NCBI GenBank assembly: GCA_046732855.1 | Contig: JBKPNX010000025.1 | Span: forward strand, 1-60,961 | Direction: 5' to 3' | Length of the DNA: 60,961 nucleotides | Source: JBKPNX01 sp046732855 | GTDB taxonomy: Bacteria; Pseudomonadota; Alphaproteobacteria; Geminicoccales; Geminicoccaceae | Shown: one piece after another, positions 1 through 7,835 of the stretch | Layout: every line of letters starts with the position of its first letter | Numbering within the stretch: the stretch's first letter is position 1 | The notes under the pieces: generated by a model | Database searches by the model: none | Told to the model about the DNA's origin: nothing | The model's input: the letters and a program-made list of their open reading frames with translations, nothing else | Position numbers and translations under genes: made by a program

Positions 1-237
1 GAGGCGGACCTGGAGCGGGCGATCGCCGAGGACGAGGACGAACGCGACCTCGAGCCCGACTGGACGCGGGCGGAACTGGTCATGCCCCGGCCTCGGCAGT
101 CGGTCCATCTGCGGCTCGAGCCCGAGGTGGTCGATTTCTTCAAGGACGGCGGCAAGGGTCACATCACCCGCATGCAAGCCGTCCTGCGCGCTTACGTCGA
201 CGCCCAGAAGCGCCGCCGTCAGGCGTCGCGCGACTGA
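1..237 (+). CDS. BrnA-like antitoxin, C-terminal part (5' truncated by window edge)
   Basis: The open frame runs from base 1 to a TGA at 235-237, giving 78 visible residues with no start in the window. The tail has the BrnA pattern: a basic Pro-Arg-Gln segment, then VHLRLEPEVVDFFKDGG, GKGHITRMQAVLRAYV and a basic C-terminus, a ribbon-helix-helix-like fold that binds DNA and neutralises a BrnT ribonuclease toxin. The toxin gene would lie upstream, outside the window, so the pair is not proven. The gene converges on higBA, and two unrelated antitoxin genes side by side suggest an accessory patch. Family assignment is from sequence pattern only. Confidence 0.65.
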   Translation, partial: EADLERAIAEDEDERDLEPDWTRAELVMPRPRQSVHLRLEPEVVDFFKDGGKGHITRMQAVLRAYVDAQKRRRQASRD

Positions 238-271
238 ACCGCCGCTGGTCACGCTCCAAATCCAAGAGTCG

Positions 272-559
272 TCAAGCTGCGTCGGCCGGGTGGACCCGGC
301 GCGCGATCTCCGCGCCGCGCTCGCGCTCGACCAGCGCGATGTCGTACTGGCCTTGCAGATCGAGCCAGAACTGCGCCCGGTTGCCGAAGTAGCGGCCAAG
401 GCGCACCGCCGTGTCGGCCGTGATGCCGCGCCGGCCGTTCAGAATGTCCGTGATCCGGCCCGAGGGCACGCCGAGGTCGAGGGCCAACCGGTTGGCGCTC
501 AGGCCCCGGGCTTTCAGCTCGCGCTTCAACAGGCGTCCCGGATGTGCGATCGGCGACAT
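272..559 (-). CDS. higA: HigA-type antitoxin (XRE/VapI helix-turn-helix)
   Basis: 95 residues, the usual size for HigA. It opens with the typical HPGRLLKRELKARGLSANRLA stretch (quoted in part: HPGRLLKREL), followed by a helix-turn-helix around residues 22-60 including VPSGRITDILNGRRGITADT, and then FGNRAQFWLDLQGQYD, a signature of the HigA branch of XRE proteins. It would bind and inhibit the HigB RNase and repress its own promoter. It starts four bases after the higB stop, so the two are co-transcribed with the toxin first, the order expected for higBA. Confidence 0.88.
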   Translation of the reverse strand: MSPIAHPGRLLKRELKARGLSANRLALDLGVPSGRITDILNGRRGITADTAVRLGRYFGNRAQFWLDLQGQYDIALVERERGAEIARRVHPADAA

Positions 560-563
560 GTTC

Positions 564-851
564 CTAGCCCTTGTGATAGTCCACGATCTCGACCTCGTGC
601 GCGTCGCCCTTGCGGAACTCGAAGCAGATCCGCCACGGCCCGTTCACGGTCATCGCCCATTCGTCCCTGCGCTCGCCCTTGAGCTTGTGCAGCCCCACGC
701 TCTTGAGCGGGCTGAGATCCGAGAGTCTCTTGGCGATGTTGAGCGCGAGCAGCAGATCGACGGCAGTCTCGCAATCCAGCCCGCGGAACCGGTTCGGCCG
801 TTCTCCTTCCCATACCTTGCGTGTCGCGACATTGCGCCATGACTGGATCAC
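564..851 (-). CDS. higB: HigB-type toxin (RelE/ParE superfamily mRNA interferase)
   Basis: 95 residues. The features are those of HigB toxins: an early WRNVATRKVWEGE segment, L-x-x-A motifs in the middle, LSPLKSVGLHKLKGERRDEW, and a C-terminal beta strand WRICFEFRKGDAHEVEIVDYH. The family cleaves mRNA on the ribosome. The start is GTG at 849-851; no Shine-Dalgarno sequence precedes it, and a promoter-like sequence ends only a few bases upstream, so the message may be leaderless. The antitoxin gene higA follows directly. The protein is full length with no visible disruption. Confidence 0.88.
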   Translation of the reverse strand: MIQSWRNVATRKVWEGERPNRFRGLDCETAVDLLLALNIAKRLSDLSPLKSVGLHKLKGERRDEWAMTVNGPWRICFEFRKGDAHEVEIVDYHKG

Positions 852-857
852 GGCAAA

Positions 858-886
858 TACATACTACGACCACCGGTGAAGGGCAA
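858..886 (-). promoter_or_regulatory. candidate higBA promoter, possibly leaderless
   Basis: Read on the minus strand, TTGCCC (886-881), a 17-base spacer and TATGTA (863-858) are followed six bases later by the GTG start of higB. Spacing fits sigma70, but the matches are only partial (4/6 and 3/6). If real, transcription would begin at or next to the GTG, which agrees with the lack of a ribosome binding site. Confidence 0.35.
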
Positions 887-1294
887 GGATCGTGGCGGAC
901 GCATACGACTTGACGCCGGTGCTCGAGCGGCGCTGGCGAACAGGCTCTTCTTGAGGATCGGTTCGGACGCGGCTCTGGCGTCTGATACTGCCCCACCGTT
1001 CGACGTAGCGGAACTGGAGGACGGTGAGGGGCGATCACCATCAGCATCAGGATCACCGACCTGGGCGCAGGAGCCGCCGAGGCCGAGGCCTTCGCCGTCG
1101 CCAAACACCTGTAGACCAGGTACCTCGGTGGCGCGCGCGGGGCCGCCCGAGGCCACCCCGTGGATGATCGCGAAGGTCTCGAAGAAGGTGGTCAGGAAGA
1201 ACGTCGTCGGCGAGATCAGCGAGAAGAAGATCAGGAACCTTTCTTGCTTTCGGGGTCACAACACCAGCGATGAATGGGGTTGGCGTCCGTGGGG
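887..1294. other. gap with possible remnant of a membrane-protein gene
   Basis: No intact gene is supported here. On the minus strand around 1230-1110 one frame reads a strongly hydrophobic run (FLIFFSLISPTTFFLTTFF, then ETFAIIHGVASGG) that is unlikely by chance in such GC-rich DNA. A second frame just downstream reads another hydrophobic patch, RSVILMLMVIA. This is what a decayed multi-spanning membrane protein would look like, but I cannot name the family and neither frame has a convincing start. A chance open frame is the alternative. Confidence 0.25.
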
Positions 1295-3715
1295 TCAGAA
1301 CTTTGGTGCGCGTGAGGTGCGGGCAAACGCGACGCCGGCGAGCAGGTAGAGCGCCGCGGCGGTGAGCACGACCACGCGCGTGCCGAAAGTCATCGCGAGC
1401 AGGGTCGCGAGGATCGCCGAGAGCACCGAGGCGCAGCCGTTGATGCCCCAGGCCCACGGCACCAGCTGCGGCGCGTCCGTCCTGAGGCGCGCGAGCGCGA
1501 GCGGAAACGGCATGCCCATGAACAGGGCGAGCGGCGCGATCAGGGCGAGCGAGAGCGCGATCCGGGCGAGATCCGGCAGGGCGATCAGCGCCGTGAACAG
1601 GGGCGGCAGCGCCAGGATATAGAGAATCGCGAGCAGTACGATCGCGGCGATCGCCACCCCGAGCGCGCCGAGGCGGCGGTCGGCGAGACGCCGCTCCAGG
1701 CGCGGCGCCATACCACTGCCGAGCCCGGCGAACACCAAGAAGCCCGCAAGCACCACGCCGATCGCGTAGAGCGGGTGGGCGAGAAACAGCGTGAACCGCT
1801 GGATCGAGGCGATCTCGATGAACAGGAAGGCGAGACCGATCGCGCCGAAATACACCACGATGCGCCAGTGGCCCGCGCCGCGTCCACCTCCCGCGCCGAG
1901 CCAGAGCGGCAGCAGCACGAGGGCGAGGCTGAGGAGCGCCGCCTGCGCGAGCGTCGCGCAGAGGATCAGATAACCCCAGTCGAGCAGCGCGCCGCCCGAC
2001 TGCGCCGAGGTGGTCCACAGCTCCGGCAGCGCCGCCCATTTGAAGAAATCGAAAAAATACGGCCGGTCGTCGGTCGCGGGCCGCAGATCGAACTTGTAGC
2101 GCGCGAGAAATCCGGTCGGGTCCTCGATCAGGCCCTGAGCCGCCTCGAAGAAATAGCGCTCTTCCAGCAGATTGTAGCGATTGGCTTCGTCGGCGCGCAT
2201 GCCCGGATAGAAGGCGAGATCGAACGAACGTTCATCGGCGAACGCGCGGAGCCGCGCGATGTCCTCGGGCGTGAGCGGGCCGTTCTTGACCAGGAGCGTC
2301 GTGGTCTCCCAGCTGCGGATCAGGACGAGCTGGCGGGCGGGCTCGGCGACGCCCCGGCGCTCCAGGGCCCGGAGCGCCGTCAGAAACAGCTTGGCGCTGT
2401 CGCGCGGCGGCAGCTTCAGCCAGCGGGTGATCGCGAGATAGCCGCCGGGCGCAAGATGATCGAGATAAGTCCCGAACGCCTCGACCGTGTAGACGAAGCT
2501 CTCGCTCAGGCTGAGCGTCCCGGCGGCCGCGGCGGCAAACGCGTCGAGCAGCGGGATCTGGATCAGATCGTAGCGGTCCGCGCTCGCGGCAACGAAGCCG
2601 CGCGCCTCGCCGAGATGCACCCGCACGCCCTGCCGCTCGTACAGGTGGCCGGCGAACTCCGCGTAGCGGCCGTGGACCAGATCGACCAGCTGCGGGTTGA
2701 GCTCGACTGCGTCGATGGAGCGGGCGCTGTGGTACAGCGCGAGCAGCACGTCCGCGCCGCCGCCCACGCCGAGCACCAAGACCCGCGGCCGGTCGAGCAG
2801 GTGGTACGGCAACGCAGCGGTGGTGAAATCCAGATACGCGACCCGCCGGAGGTCGCCATCGAACGCGGTGATCGGGCTCAGCGCCTCGCCGTCGGTGAAC
2901 ACGCCGATCTGCGCGGCCGGCTCGATCAGATTGTTCAGGCTCAGCCCCGGCGCGTGGCGGAACGGGATCTCCGGACTGCGCACCGCGCTGAGCAGACCGA
3001 GCGGACTCGAGCGTTCGACCTCGACCTCGGCGCCGGGCACGCGCAGCGCCTGGCTCAGGCCCTTGTAGGGCGAGAGCTGCAGGGCGGTCCACGCGGGCGG
3101 CAGCGCGAACGCCATGGCGATGGCGCCGGCGGCGTAGCCGAGCGCGCGCAGGCGCGCCCGTCGGCCAGTCTCGGCAACGCTGGCCAGCGCGGCCGCGAGC
3201 AGGCCGATAGCACCGATCAGCTCGAGCGCCCGGCTCGGCACGACCAGAAACAGAAGTCCCAAAATGCAGAGCGCACCGCCGCCCGCCCCGAGCAGATCGG
3301 CACGGTAGATGCGCCCGACCGGCTCGGCGAAGCAGGCGAGCGCCAGGCCGACGCACATCGCGCCGCAGAAGAACGGCACGAACAGGATCGCATAGAGCGC
3401 GCCCAGATAGAGCAGCTGGCCAGGGTCCCAGATCAACTCCAGCGCGTTGAACGGCAGTCGCTGCGCCACCGCGAAACAGGCAACGGCGGTGGTGCCGAAC
3501 AGGGCGGCCGAGAGCGCGAACACCAGAGATGCGCGCACCGCCAGACGATCGCGCACCAGCGCGAGGAACGTGCCGCTCGCGCCGTACCCGAGCAGCGCGA
3601 TGCTGATCACCATGTAGGCGAAGTGATACCATTGGACGATCGAGAACAGGCGCGCGAGCAGCACCTCGTAGGCCAGCACCCCGGCCGAGACCAGGCCGAC
3701 GGCGAACAGGCGCAC
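1295..3715 (-). CDS. polytopic membrane protein with spermidine-synthase-like methyltransferase-fold domain
   Basis: 806 residues in three parts: N-terminal membrane helices (about 1-200), a soluble Rossmann domain (about 230-540) and a second set of helices (about 570-800). The soluble domain carries the nucleotide-binding motif VLVLGVGGGADVLLAL near residue 312 and an acidic VELN at the end of the next strand, as in spermidine synthases. The catalytic DSSD-type loop is replaced by IQIPLLDAF, so aminopropyl transfer is doubtful. Membrane-embedded SpeE-like proteins of this layout are common in proteobacteria but poorly understood. The start is GTG with a weak ribosome binding site. The gene follows the exported isoaspartate methyltransferase gene on the same strand after 122 bases, so the two may be co-transcribed. 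Confidence 0.75.
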   Translation of the reverse strand: MRLFAVGLVSAGVLAYEVLLARLFSIVQWYHFAYMVISIALLGYGASGTFLALVRDRLAVRASLVFALSAALFGTTAVACFAVAQRLPFNALELIWDPGQLLYLGALYAILFVPFFCGAMCVGLALACFAEPVGRIYRADLLGAGGGALCILGLLFLVVPSRALELIGAIGLLAAALASVAETGRRARLRALGYAAGAIAMAFALPPAWTALQLSPYKGLSQALRVPGAEVEVERSSPLGLLSAVRSPEIPFRHAPGLSLNNLIEPAAQIGVFTDGEALSPITAFDGDLRRVAYLDFTTAALPYHLLDRPRVLVLGVGGGADVLLALYHSARSIDAVELNPQLVDLVHGRYAEFAGHLYERQGVRVHLGEARGFVAASADRYDLIQIPLLDAFAAAAAGTLSLSESFVYTVEAFGTYLDHLAPGGYLAITRWLKLPPRDSAKLFLTALRALERRGVAEPARQLVLIRSWETTTLLVKNGPLTPEDIARLRAFADERSFDLAFYPGMRADEANRYNLLEERYFFEAAQGLIEDPTGFLARYKFDLRPATDDRPYFFDFFKWAALPELWTTSAQSGGALLDWGYLILCATLAQAALLSLALVLLPLWLGAGGGRGAGHWRIVVYFGAIGLAFLFIEIASIQRFTLFLAHPLYAIGVVLAGFLVFAGLGSGMAPRLERRLADRRLGALGVAIAAIVLLAILYILALPPLFTALIALPDLARIALSLALIAPLALFMGMPFPLALARLRTDAPQLVPWAWGINGCASVLSAILATLLAMTFGTRVVVLTAAALYLLAGVAFARTSRAPKF

Positions 3716-3837
3716 GGGTCACCCGAGCAGACGACCGGCGGCCGGCGCCGCGTTCCGGCCCGCAGCCCCGCGGGCCCGGCTTGCGGGTGGAACGCGCGCA
3801 GGACAGAGGCGCAGGCACGTCACCGCGAAAGGCATGG

Positions 3838-4587
3838 CTACGCGCCTCGGGTCAGCGGCACGAACTGGACCGGCAGGGTCTGGCGGGTGCGCACCCGGCC
3901 GTCGGCGTCCTTCTCGACCAGCATGAGATGCTGCAGGGCGAAACCGCTGCCCACCGGGATCACCATGCGAGCGCCGGGCTTGAGCTGCTGGATCAACGGC
4001 GGGGGCACCTGATGCGCGGCGGCGGTCACCACGATGGCGTCGTACGGCGCCGGCCCGGGCACGCCGTAGTAGCCGTCGCCGGTATAGGTGCGGACGTTGG
4101 TGTATCCCAGACGCTTCAGCCGCTCGCCGGCGCTTTCGGCCAGCTCCGGTATGATCTCGATCGTATGCACGTCCTGGACCAGACGGGCGAGCACCGCAGC
4201 CTGATAGCCGGAGCCGGTGCCCACCTCGAGCACGACGTCGTCCGGACCGACGCCGAGCAGGTCGGTCATCAGCGCGACGATGAACGGCTGCGAGATGGTC
4301 TGGCCATGCCCGATCGGCAGCGGCCGATCATCGTAGGCCTGCCCCTCGTACCAACCGGACACGAACTCGTGGCGGGGCACCTCGTTCATGATCGCGAGCA
4401 CCCGCGGATCGATGTGATCGCGGCCGAGCGCATCGGTTGCGCTCTGCGCGTGCGCCTCGATCGTTCGGATCATCCGCAGCCGGTCTTCGGCGTAGCGGTC
4501 GTCCTCGGCAGCCGCCGCGAGCGCGGCCAGGGCGCTCCACACGGCCGCGAGCAACACCGAGCGGCGGAGTCTGAGATGCAGCCGCAT
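3838..4587 (-). CDS. pcm: exported protein-L-isoaspartate O-methyltransferase
   Basis: 249 residues. PCMT repairs isoaspartyl residues in aged proteins by methylation with S-adenosylmethionine. The core is complete: HGQTISQPFIVALM substrate motif, VLEVGTGSGYQAAVLA (SAM site), YDAIVVTAAAHQVPPPLI and a C-terminal beta strand. ATG at 4587 was chosen because it is preceded by GGGAGAA and gives a clear signal peptide (MRLHLRLRRSVLLAA, then an Ala-rich stretch ending near residue 27); a longer frame to 4950 would overlap ispH. The signal peptide implies a periplasmic enzyme, which is unusual because classic Pcm is cytosolic and SAM is not expected outside the membrane. The membrane SpeE-like gene lies downstream. 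Confidence 0.9.
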   Translation of the reverse strand: MRLHLRLRRSVLLAAVWSALAALAAAAEDDRYAEDRLRMIRTIEAHAQSATDALGRDHIDPRVLAIMNEVPRHEFVSGWYEGQAYDDRPLPIGHGQTISQPFIVALMTDLLGVGPDDVVLEVGTGSGYQAAVLARLVQDVHTIEIIPELAESAGERLKRLGYTNVRTYTGDGYYGVPGPAPYDAIVVTAAAHQVPPPLIQQLKPGARMVIPVGSGFALQHLMLVEKDADGRVRTRQTLPVQFVPLTRGA

Positions 4588-4942
4588 TATCGGTTCTCCC
4601 GTTGTCCAGCCCTTTGCCGTGATCCAGGCGTGCTGCGAGACAGATACACGGAAGTCCCTGACGCGTGCACGGGGAGCGGGCGGGCACGGACCAGTCCGAG
4701 TGGCGGTTTTGATCGCCGCGCTGGGGGCGCGGCGTGGGAGCGCACCGGCGTGCGGCAGCTCGACGGCCATCCATGATCCTGACGGCATGCTCGGCGCCGA
4801 TGAAATCGTTTGTCGCGCTCGCGCAATAACGGGGTGCATCCACTGCGGCGAAATGGTAATCCCCCCTTCACTCCGCCGAGGTAGCGCAACTTGGAGCTGC
4901 GGCAACTGGCGGATGGGCGCGACTGTGGTGGGGAAACGAGTC

Positions 4943-5917
4943 ATGGCCAAGTCTGCGCTGCGCGTCGTGCTGGCCCAACCCCGGGGTTTCTGCGCGGGCG
5001 TAGAGCGGGCGATCGAGATCGTCGAGCGCGCGCTGGAGCGGTTCGGCCCGCCGGTCTACGTCCGCCACGAGATCGTTCACAACAAGCACGTGGTCCAGGC
5101 CTTGCAGCGCAAGGGCGCCAGGTTCGTCGACGAGGTCCACGAGATCCCCGAGGGCGCGATCACGGTATTCAGCGCGCACGGTGTCGCGGAGAGCGTGGAA
5201 CGGGCCGCGCATCAGCGCGGACTGCGCGTGATCGACGCGGCGTGCCCACTGGTCACCAAGGTCCACAAAGAGGGCCATAGATACGCCACGAACGGCTTCG
5301 ATGTCGTGCTGATCGGCCACGCCGGCCATCCCGAGGTCGAGGGCACGATGGGGCGGATCAAGGGTCGGGTCCACCTGATCAGTACGGTCGAGGATGTCGC
5401 CGGCATCGAGCCGAGCGACCCCGAGCGGCTGGCCTTCGTCACACAGACCACGCTCAGCGTCGACGACACCCGGGAGATCATCGCGGCGCTGAAGGCGCGC
5501 TTCCCGGCCATCGTGGGACCCGACACCCGGGATATCTGCTATGCGACGCAGAACCGACAGACCGCGGTGCGCGCGCTCACTCGAGAGGTCGACCTGATTC
5601 TGGTGGTGGGCGCGCAGAACAGCTCGAATTCCAACCGCCTGCGCGAGATCGGCGAAGCCGCCGGGACCCCGAGCTACCTGATCGAGAGCGCCGAGGCGCT
5701 CGATCTTCGCTGGCTCGCCGGCATTCGCACGCTCGGGATCACCGCGGGCGCATCGGCGCCAGAGCTGTTGGTCCAGGATCTGATCCGCAAGCTCGGGGAA
5801 CATTTCGCCGTGAAGGTGGAGACCCTCGCCGGCATCGAAGAGAACGTGCACTTCCGCCTGCCGCCCGAGCTCGCCGATCAGGCAGGGCGATCGGCGGGCG
5901 ATCGGCGAAGCGTGTAG
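4943..5917 (+). CDS. ispH: 4-hydroxy-3-methylbut-2-enyl diphosphate reductase
   Basis: 324 residues, normal for IspH/LytB. It performs the last step of the MEP pathway, reducing HMBPP to IPP and DMAPP with a [4Fe-4S] cluster. The three cluster cysteines are in their conserved settings: C17 (PRGFCAGVERAI), C101 (DAACPLVTKVH) and C199 (DICYATQNRQ). The substrate residues HNKHVV, SAHGV and the SSNSNRL loop are present. I chose ATG 4943 because the family begins right before the GFCAGV motif; upstream in-frame starts only add unrelated residues. hpnH starts 18 bases after the stop, so precursor supply and hopanoid side-chain synthesis are probably co-transcribed. Confidence 0.96.
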   Translation: MAKSALRVVLAQPRGFCAGVERAIEIVERALERFGPPVYVRHEIVHNKHVVQALQRKGARFVDEVHEIPEGAITVFSAHGVAESVERAAHQRGLRVIDAACPLVTKVHKEGHRYATNGFDVVLIGHAGHPEVEGTMGRIKGRVHLISTVEDVAGIEPSDPERLAFVTQTTLSVDDTREIIAALKARFPAIVGPDTRDICYATQNRQTAVRALTREVDLILVVGAQNSSNSNRLREIGEAAGTPSYLIESAEALDLRWLAGIRTLGITAGASAPELLVQDLIRKLGEHFAVKVETLAGIEENVHFRLPPELADQAGRSAGDRRSV

Positions 5918-5935
5918 TCATCCGCGCGAGGCATC

Positions 5936-7090
5936 ATGGGCATTCCGCTGCGTCAGCAGCTCCGTGTCGGCGCCTACGTGCTCAAGCAGCGGCTTCTCGG
6001 GCGCGACAGATACCCCCTCGTGCTGATGCTGGAGCCGCTGTTCCGCTGCAATCTAGCCTGCGCCGGGTGTGGCAAGATCGATTACCCGACGCCGATCCTG
6101 AATCGACGTCTGAGCGTCCAGGAGTGCCTTGACGCAGCGGATGAGTGCGGCGCGCCGGTCGTGTCGATTCCGGGCGGCGAGCCTTTGATCCACAAGGACA
6201 TCGCCGAGATCGTCAAAAGTCTGATTGCGCGCCGGAAGTTCGTCTATCTGTGCACCAACGCGCTGCTGGTCGAAAAGAAGATCGATCTGTTCGAGCCCAC
6301 TCCGTATCTCACGTTCTCGATCCATCTCGATGGGCTGCGCGCTCATCACGACCACTTGGTCTGCCAGGACGGCGTGTTCGACCGCGCCGTGGGCGCGATC
6401 CGGCTGCTGCGCGGGCGCGGCTTCCGGGTCAACGTCAACGCCACGTTGTTCGACGGCGTGGCTCCGGACGACGTCGCTGACTTCTTCGACTACGTGACCG
6501 ACGAACTCGGCGTGGAAGGCATCACGGTGTCGCCCGGCTACGCCTACGAGCGCGCGCCCGATCAGGAGCACTTTCTCAATCGGCGCAAGACCAAGGAGCT
6601 GTTCCGCGCGATCTTCCGCCGGGGCCAGGAACGCAAGCGCGCCTGGCAGTTGAGCCATTCCTCGCTTTATCTCGATTTCCTCGCCGGCAATCAGCCGTAT
6701 CGATGCACGCCCTGGGGCAATCCGACCCGGAACGTCTTCGGCTGGCAGCGGCCCTGCTATCTGCTCGGCGAAGGTTATGCGGCCTCGTTCCGAGAGCTGA
6801 TGGACGAGACCGACTGGGAAAGCTACGGGACGGGCAACTACGAGAAGTGCGCCAACTGCATGGCCCATTGCGGCTACGAGGCGACCGCGGTGTCGGATGC
6901 GATCGTGCATCCGTTGAAAGCGCTACGGTCAGCAGTCGGCCGGATCCGAACCGAAGGACCGATGGCGCCGGAGATCCCGCTCGACCGCCAGCGCCCGGCG
7001 ACCTTCATCCACGACCAGCTGGTCAACACGGCGATTGCGCGCATGCCCGAGCGGGAGAAGCCGCGCAGCGAGCACAGCCACGCGGCGTAG
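5936..7090 (+). CDS. hpnH: adenosyl-hopene transferase HpnH (radical SAM)
   Basis: 384 residues. HpnH joins a 5'-deoxyadenosyl radical to diploptene, giving adenosylhopane, the first step of the bacteriohopanetetrol side chain. The radical SAM triad is C38-x3-C42-x2-C45 (RCNLACAGC), followed by the SAM-binding GGEPL near residue 80, SIHLDG and GVEGITVSPGY. A C-terminal cysteine-rich part (CYLLGEGY and CANCMAHCGYE) matches the second conserved region of HpnH. It lies 18 bases after ispH and converges with the hpnG-shc pair on the other strand, so all the early hopanoid enzymes are within 4 kb. Confidence 0.95.
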   Translation: MGIPLRQQLRVGAYVLKQRLLGRDRYPLVLMLEPLFRCNLACAGCGKIDYPTPILNRRLSVQECLDAADECGAPVVSIPGGEPLIHKDIAEIVKSLIARRKFVYLCTNALLVEKKIDLFEPTPYLTFSIHLDGLRAHHDHLVCQDGVFDRAVGAIRLLRGRGFRVNVNATLFDGVAPDDVADFFDYVTDELGVEGITVSPGYAYERAPDQEHFLNRRKTKELFRAIFRRGQERKRAWQLSHSSLYLDFLAGNQPYRCTPWGNPTRNVFGWQRPCYLLGEGYAASFRELMDETDWESYGTGNYEKCANCMAHCGYEATAVSDAIVHPLKALRSAVGRIRTEGPMAPEIPLDRQRPATFIHDQLVNTAIARMPEREKPRSEHSHAA

Positions 7091-7124
7091 CGCGCGCGCT
7101 CCGGGCTTAGCCGCACCGATCTTT

Positions 7125-7835
7125 TCAGGCCTCCCGAGGCGAGCGAAAGCCGAAGTCGGGTCCAGCGAGCGTTGCGGCGCGGCGCAGACACAGCAATCCA
7201 CGACCACTCTGCCGTGCAAGACGAAGCAGCGCCATCGCCCCCCCGCGCTCCCGGAACAGGCCGCCGAGCATCCCCTGGAGGCGCACGCGACCGTCCGGCC
7301 TTAGCGCCTCGCGCGCGACCTGCGGGATGACCTGATCGGACGGGTCGGCGACCGCGCGCAGCACGAGGAACGGTAGCCCCGCGGCGGCCGCCACCCCCGC
7401 GACCTCATGGCTTTCCATGTCGACCGCCTGCGCGCCGGTCGCCGCGAACAGCGCTCGCTTGTCGGCGGCCGTCGCCAGGATGCGCTCGCTGCCCGCGATG
7501 GGGCCCGCTCGAGGCTTGAGGCCGCCCGCGACGAGACGGGCATGCACCCGCTCGCGCCAGATCGGGTCGACTGACCAGACCGCAGCTCCGGCGGTGCCCA
7601 CGGTCTCTGGCAGGAGCAGATCGCCCGGGCGGAGCTCCGACGCGAGACCGCCGGCGAGACCGAAGCTGACCAGCGCTGCGGCACCCTCGCCGACGAGACG
7701 TGTCGCCTCCGCCCGGGCGCGCTCGGCGCTGCCGCCGCTGCAGGCGAGATGCACGTGCAGCCCGCGCAGGCAGCGGGCCTCGACCGAAGAGCCGGTGATA
7801 GCCCCGACGGTGGCGCTCCGGCCGGCGGTGCTCAC
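7125..7835 (-). CDS. hpnG: HpnG, adenosylhopane nucleosidase/phosphorylase family
   Basis: 236 residues of the purine nucleoside phosphorylase/nucleosidase fold. HpnG removes adenine from adenosylhopane to give ribosylhopane. Visible family motifs are a Gly-rich LVSFGLAGGLASELRPGDLLLP segment (key part FGLAGGL), the nucleoside-binding VDMESHEVAGVA near residue 140, and VLRAVADPSD, which places the acidic base. The GTG start at 7835 overlaps the shc stop as GTGA, showing translational coupling. The gene converges with hpnH. Gene order cyclase-hpnG matches hopanoid clusters of other proteobacteria. Confidence 0.9.
   Translation of the reverse strand: MSTAGRSATVGAITGSSVEARCLRGLHVHLACSGGSAERARAEATRLVGEGAAALVSFGLAGGLASELRPGDLLLPETVGTAGAAVWSVDPIWRERVHARLVAGGLKPRAGPIAGSERILATAADKRALFAATGAQAVDMESHEVAGVAAAAGLPFLVLRAVADPSDQVIPQVAREALRPDGRVRLQGMLGGLFRERGGAMALLRLARQSGRGLLCLRRAATLAGPDFGFRSPREA

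Noticed and set aside
1245..1310. GGGGTCA-containing repeats near the end of the SpeE-like gene as an insertion-element end
   Set aside because: Only short, imperfect GGGGTCA matches are seen, with no inverted partner, target duplication or transposase.
1775..4012. Long plus-strand open frame opposite the SpeE-like gene
   Set aside because: Composition is Arg/Gln/Glu-rich low-complexity sequence typical of antisense frames in GC-rich DNA; the minus strand encodes a coherent membrane protein.
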